From positions 1-9,389 of the forward strand of contig NZ_CAMLOV010000197.1 of assembly GCF_946481715.1 (NCBI RefSeq): a stretch of 9,389 bases of DNA. The letters are read 5' to 3'. Each line of letters starts with the position of its first letter. The first letter of the stretch is position 1. The position numbers and the translations under genes were made by a program. Below, piece after piece: positions 6,009 through 9,389 of this stretch. The notes beneath the pieces are model-generated. The model was given only the letters and a program-made list of their open reading frames with translations. It was not told the DNA's origin and did not search any database. Origin of the DNA: an uncultured Mucilaginibacter sp. GTDB lineage: Bacteria; Bacteroidota; Bacteroidia; Sphingobacteriales; Sphingobacteriaceae.

Positions 6009-6037
6009 CAAAAAAAGCCCCGCATCCGCGGGGCTTC
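6009..6037 (-). terminator. Intrinsic terminator of dnaA
   Basis: On the minus strand the perfect 9-bp stem AAGCCCCGC/GCGGGGCTT (6036-6028 and 6023-6015) with a 4-nt loop runs into a tract of seven T (6016-6010). It begins 21 bp after the dnaA stop codon and separates dnaA from the NTF2-like gene. Confidence 0.92.
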
Positions 6038-6057
6038 CAATATTTCTTATGTGCCGA

Positions 6058-7482
6058 TTAAGACATTTTCAATTTCTTCTGTATATCAGCTACGTAGCCC
6101 TTGAATTTTTTATCGGTATCAATTAAATCTTCAACGGTTTGGCAGGCATAGATAACGGTTGAGTGGTCGCGGCCGCCGAAAAAGTTACCGATTGATTTTA
6201 GTGAACTTTTGGTATGCGCCTTGGCCAGGTACATCGAGATCTGGCGGGCCTGTACAATTTCGCGCTTGCGGGTTTGCGATTTCACCATCTCTATAGGCAC
6301 TTCAAAATACTCGCAAACCAAGCTTTGAATGTATTCCATCGAAATTTCTTTGGCCGAATTTTTTACAAAATTCTTTAGCATTTGCTTGGCCAGGTTCAAA
6401 TCTATCTCCTTACGGTTAAGGGTTGATTGCGCCAGTAAGGATACCATTGCGCCTTCCAGTTCGCGCACATTGTTATCAATATTGTGTGCAACGTATTCCA
6501 CTACATCATTTGAAAGTTCGATACCGTCCTGGTAAATTTTGTTTTTAAGGATGGCCATGCGGGTTTCCAAGTCGGGTATCTGCAAATCGGCGGATAGGCC
6601 CCATTTGAAACGAGACAGCAAACGCTCTTCTAAGCCCGCCAGGTCCTTAGGGGCTTTGTCTGATGTGATGATCAGTTGTTTGCCGCTTTGGTGTAGGTGG
6701 TTAAATATGTGGAAGAAGAAATCCTGTGTTTTTTCTTTACCGGCAAAGTTGTGTACATCATCCATAATGAGTACGTCTATCGCCTGGTAAAAATTCACAA
6801 AATCGTTTATGTTATTGTGTTTAAGGGCATCAACAAACTGCTGGGTAAACTTTTCGCAGCTTACGTAAAGCACCAGCTTATCGGGCAGGGCGCGTTTTAT
6901 TTCGTTACCGATAGCCTGTGCAAGGTGGGTTTTGCCCAAACCTACGCCACCGTATATCATTAAAGGGTTAAATGAGGTACCACCCGGTTTGGCAGCAACC
7001 GCATACCCGGCGGAACGGGCCAGGCGGTTACAATCGCCTTCAACAAAGTTTTCGAAGGTGTAGTTGCGGTTAAGCTGGGGGTCTACATTCAATTTCTTCA
7101 ATCCCGGTATAACAAAAGGATTTTTAATATCCTTGTTAATGGAAATGGGTATTGGCATCGATTGGTTTTTCGATTCGGCGCCGTTTCCGTTGGATGGCAT
7201 ATTAGTGGTGTACGGCTTGCTGGTAGATTGCTCCACCACAATGTTGTACTCCAGCCGTCCTTCGTCTCCCAGTTGCTTCTTTATCGTCTTACGCAGCAGC
7301 CCAACATAGTGCTCTTCCAGCCATTCGTAAAAAAATAAACTTGGTACCTGTATGGTAAGCACGCTTCCTTCCATCCGCAAGGCTTTTATCGGCTCAAACC
7401 AGGTTTTAAAGCTCTGGGCCGGTATGTTGTCTTTGATGATCTGCAAGCAGCTATTCCAAACGGTAGTACAAGTTTTTTCCAT
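6058..7482 (-). CDS. dnaA: Chromosomal replication initiator DnaA
   Basis: Binds DnaA boxes at the origin, forms an ATP-dependent filament, melts the duplex and recruits the helicase; also acts as a transcription factor. The 474-residue protein is complete. Domain I (about 1-85) starts MEKTCTTVWNSCLQIIKDN and contains FKTWFEPIKAL. A short, poorly conserved domain II (about 86-135) is rich in Ser/Asn/Pro. Domain III, AAA+, has Walker A GGVGLGKT (178-185) and Walker B VLIMDDVH (237-244). Domain IV carries the DNA-binding signature GGRDHSTVIYACQTV, starting at 436. The frame is open to an ATG at 7560, which would add 26 residues (MNIRCSETAEKVACWDVENQ...) with no resemblance to DnaA; I prefer 7482, which gives the usual family N-terminus. 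It has its own terminator downstream and a DnaA-box match upstream. No dnaN or recF is adjacent. Confidence 0.97.
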   Translation of the reverse strand: MEKTCTTVWNSCLQIIKDNIPAQSFKTWFEPIKALRMEGSVLTIQVPSLFFYEWLEEHYVGLLRKTIKKQLGDEGRLEYNIVVEQSTSKPYTTNMPSNGNGAESKNQSMPIPISINKDIKNPFVIPGLKKLNVDPQLNRNYTFENFVEGDCNRLARSAGYAVAAKPGGTSFNPLMIYGGVGLGKTHLAQAIGNEIKRALPDKLVLYVSCEKFTQQFVDALKHNNINDFVNFYQAIDVLIMDDVHNFAGKEKTQDFFFHIFNHLHQSGKQLIITSDKAPKDLAGLEERLLSRFKWGLSADLQIPDLETRMAILKNKIYQDGIELSNDVVEYVAHNIDNNVRELEGAMVSLLAQSTLNRKEIDLNLAKQMLKNFVKNSAKEISMEYIQSLVCEYFEVPIEMVKSQTRKREIVQARQISMYLAKAHTKSSLKSIGNFFGGRDHSTVIYACQTVEDLIDTDKKFKGYVADIQKKLKMS

Positions 7483-7817
7483 AGTAGATTCAGTAATTCT
7501 TTGATTTTCAACGTCCCAGCAAGCAACTTTTTCGGCCGTTTCGGAACATCGAATATTCATAAAAAAAGCGGATTAAAAAATACTTTTCAACAAATTTTCC
7601 GAAATATATTTATTCAAAATTCATCATTTTTTAACGCGTAATTCAATCAAAATGCTATCTTTCGCATGCGTGCACTCAATATATGCCCGTACGCGCCATA
7701 AACGCAGTTTTGAAAGTTTAAACAGCAATTCTATTTTCCCTGTTGTGGAAAACATTAGGCTTGCCTTACCTCAATTTTGTCTAAAATTATTTTTAAATTC
7801 TAACCGTCTTCCTTCTC
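7483..7817. other. AT-rich gene-free region upstream of dnaA
   Basis: About 335 bp between the end of the mutase gene and dnaA, both on the minus strand. It should hold the dnaA promoter, but no clean TTTG/TAnnTTTG pair is found; TATATTTC near 7605 on the minus strand is a partial -7 match without a partner. One DnaA-box match is present (listed separately). No GC-rich hairpin with T-run is seen after the mutase stop, so read-through into dnaA cannot be excluded. A plus-strand open frame at 7652-7906 has no recognisable content. Confidence 0.6.
7744..7752 (-). promoter_or_regulatory. Single DnaA-box match upstream of dnaA
   Basis: TTTTCCACA on the minus strand fits the relaxed DnaA-box consensus TTWTNCACA. 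It lies about 260 bp before the dnaA start, compatible with autoregulation. Only one such match is seen in this region, so it does not make a replication origin on its own. Confidence 0.35.
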
Positions 7818-9365
7818 TCAATATTCCCCGAAAATTTCGCGGAGCGTATCTGCTATTTCGCCTAAGGAGGCGTAGCTTTCTACAGCGGTTAAAATGTAAG
7901 GCATAAGGTTTTCGGGGCCCTGGGCGGCGCTTGCTAAGTTTTGCAAGGCCAGGCTTACTTCAACATTATTTCTTTGTTCTCTTAAACGCATTAATTGCTC
8001 TGTTTGTTTGAGGCGGATAGAATCATTTATACGAAAAACATTATCTGCCACAGCCTCAGGTTGAATAAATTTATTTACGCCAACCAGCACACGTTCGCAG
8101 CTTTCAATATCGGTTTGGTACTGGTAGGCCGCCGCCGCAATTTCCTGTTGCATGTAGTCGTTTTCGATGGCTTTTACCGATCCGCCCATCGCATCTATTT
8201 TATCAATGTATAGCTGTGCAGCGGCTTCTATCTCATTAGTTAAAGCTTCAACAAAATACGAACCGGCCAATGGGTCAACGGTATCGGTAACGCCGCTTTC
8301 AAAGGCGATGATCTGCTGGGTGCGGAGCGCTATTTTAGCCGCCGCCTCGGTGGGCAGCGATAAGGCTTCGTCGTAACCGTTGGTATGTAACGATTGTGTT
8401 CCGCCGAGTACGGCCGCCATAGCTTGCATGCCTACCCGTACAATATTGTTCATAGGCTGCTGTGCGGTAAGTGTGGAGCCGCCGGTTTGGGTGTGGAAGC
8501 GCAGTTTTTGTGCGCCAGGGTCGGTTGCCCCCAATTCCTTTGTAATGTGCGCCCACATACGCCTTGCCGCCCTGAATTTTGCGATCTCTTCAAAAAAATT
8601 GTTGTGGCAATTGAAAAAGAAGGACAGCCGTTTGGCAAACACGTTAATATCTAAACCTTTATCAAGCGCGGCCTTTAAATAGGTTTTGCCGTTGGCAAGG
8701 GTAAAAGCCAATTCCTGCACTGCGGTTGAGCCCGCCTCGCGGATGTGGTAGCCTGATATAGATATGGTGTTCCACTTAGGCACTTCTTTACTGCAATATT
8801 CAAAAATGTCGGTAATGAGGCGCATCGACGGCGTGGGTGGATAAATATACGTGCCCCTTGCCGCGTACTCCTTCAATATGTCGTTTTGTATGGTGCCCGA
8901 TATCTGCTTCAGATCTGCGCCTTGTTTTTTTGCCAGCGCGATATACATGGCCAGCAGGATAGCTGCAGTAGCGTTGATCGTCATGGAGGTGGTGATATCC
9001 TGTAACCGGATGCCATCAAATAAAGCCTCCATATCTTTTAGAGAATCAATGGCAACGCCAACTTTTCCTACTTCGCCTTCGGCGAGTTCGTGGTCGCTGT
9101 CATAGCCAATCTGCGTCGGCAGGTCGAAAGCTACCGAAAGCCCCATGGTACCCTGGCTTAATAAATAATGGTAACGCTTGTTGCTTTCTTCGGCGGTAGA
9201 AAAACCGGCATACTGGCGCATGGTCCAGGGTTTGCCGCGGTACATATCCTTTTGAATGCCGCGGGTGTAGGGGAACTCGCCGGGTAATTCGTCCATGCCC
9301 GAAGGCTGGGTATACACCTCCTTCACCTCGATGCCGGAGCTGTTGGTGATCTTTTTGCCTGCCAT
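7818..9365 (-). CDS. Methylmalonyl-CoA mutase, catalytic (large) subunit without B12 domain
   Basis: Coenzyme-B12-dependent interconversion of methylmalonyl-CoA and succinyl-CoA, in propionate metabolism. The 515-residue protein covers the TIM-barrel catalytic domain. [18 protein letters not shown] starts at 45, [13 protein letters not shown] lies at 79-91, [11 protein letters not shown] at 157-167, [13 protein letters not shown] at 172-184, and [14 protein letters not shown] at 201-214. By alignment from memory with the Propionibacterium enzyme, Tyr52, Arg170 and His207 correspond to Tyr89, Arg207 and His244. The first two discriminate methylmalonyl-CoA from isobutyryl-CoA mutases (Phe and Gln there), so methylmalonyl-CoA is the likelier substrate. 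CoA-binding Arg82 appears as Lys45. The C-terminus (IFGEY, stop TGA) has no DxHxxG motif: the B12 domain must be a separate small subunit, as in archaeal and some Bacillus enzymes. That subunit is not in the window. The start at 9365 is the first Met of the frame. Confidence 0.93.
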   Translation of the reverse strand: MAGKKITNSSGIEVKEVYTQPSGMDELPGEFPYTRGIQKDMYRGKPWTMRQYAGFSTAEESNKRYHYLLSQGTMGLSVAFDLPTQIGYDSDHELAEGEVGKVGVAIDSLKDMEALFDGIRLQDITTSMTINATAAILLAMYIALAKKQGADLKQISGTIQNDILKEYAARGTYIYPPTPSMRLITDIFEYCSKEVPKWNTISISGYHIREAGSTAVQELAFTLANGKTYLKAALDKGLDINVFAKRLSFFFNCHNNFFEEIAKFRAARRMWAHITKELGATDPGAQKLRFHTQTGGSTLTAQQPMNNIVRVGMQAMAAVLGGTQSLHTNGYDEALSLPTEAAAKIALRTQQIIAFESGVTDTVDPLAGSYFVEALTNEIEAAAQLYIDKIDAMGGSVKAIENDYMQQEIAAAAYQYQTDIESCERVLVGVNKFIQPEAVADNVFRINDSIRLKQTEQLMRLREQRNNVEVSLALQNLASAAQGPENLMPYILTAVESYASLGEIADTLREIFGEY

Positions 9366-9368
9366 AAG

Positions 9369-9389
9369 TTAAAATAGGTCCTCCAGGTC
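9369..9389 (-). CDS. Possible last codons of a further minus-strand gene
   Basis: On the minus strand the right edge reads as six sense codons (Asp-Leu-Glu-Asp-Leu-Phe) and then TAA, ending 3 bp before the mutase start codon. This would fit a tightly spaced upstream gene in the same operon. Six codons cannot identify a product, and the other two frames are also open, so this is only a suggestion. The GGAGGA within it, 13 nt before the mutase ATG, is too far to be a good ribosome site. Confidence 0.3.
   Translation of the reverse strand, partial: DLEDLF

Noticed and set aside
7483..7560. 26-residue N-terminal extension of DnaA
   Set aside because: In frame, but the residues do not resemble DnaA domain I; the ATG at 7482 gives the standard N-terminus.
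7483..7817. Possible replication origin next to dnaA
   Set aside because: AT-rich, but only one DnaA-box match was found, and no cluster or unwinding-element pattern is evident; in Bacteroidota the origin is often not beside dnaA.
7652..7906. Plus-strand open frame upstream of dnaA
   Set aside because: Low-information sequence overlapping the mutase 3' end on the opposite strand; no recognisable motif.
1..9389. A new multi-gene defence or biosynthetic system
   Set aside because: Apart from the PIN/UPF0175 pair, genes are separated by terminators or long gaps, point in unrelated functional directions, and belong mostly to well-known families.

Overview
The window looks like chromosomal DNA from a Bacteroidota bacterium, most likely the family Sphingobacteriaceae (Mucilaginibacter/Pedobacter type). 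This is inferred from the style of the DnaA, ClpC and EttA proteins, the lack of Shine-Dalgarno sequences before the start codons, one TAnnTTTG-type promoter box, a signal peptide apparently cleaved before Gln, and short dispersed repeats of a kind common in that group. No database search was possible.

Layout from left to right: (1) the 5' part of clpC on the minus strand, running off the left edge; (2) a gene-free stretch of about 440 bp; (3) a two-gene minus-strand module, a UPF0175-type small protein followed by a PIN-domain protein with an 8-nt overlap, which looks like a toxin-antitoxin-type pair; (4) ettA, the only plus-strand gene, ending at a strong bidirectional hairpin terminator and then a 96-bp palindromic repeat; (5) a minus-strand DUF4349 lipoprotein gene convergent with ettA; (6) a repeat-rich stretch of about 435 bp without a gene; (7) a small secreted NTF2-like protein; (8) dnaA with its own terminator; (9) an AT-rich stretch of about 335 bp with one DnaA-box match; (10) a complete catalytic (large) subunit of methylmalonyl-CoA mutase lacking a B12 domain; (11) possibly the last codons of another minus-strand gene at the right edge.

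Most genes are housekeeping: replication initiation (DnaA), protein quality control (ClpC), ribosome energy sensing (EttA) and propionate/methylmalonyl-CoA metabolism (mutase). They do not form one pathway and, apart from the PIN pair, show no operon-like overlaps. The accessory content is the PIN/UPF0175 pair and several families of short non-coding repeats, mainly in the two intergenic regions flanking the DUF4349 lipoprotein gene. I see no phage, transposase, CRISPR, rRNA or tRNA, and no convincing new multi-gene system. The best unexplained signal is a duplicated two-block element at 5059-5092 and 5263-5297, upstream of the lipoprotein gene.
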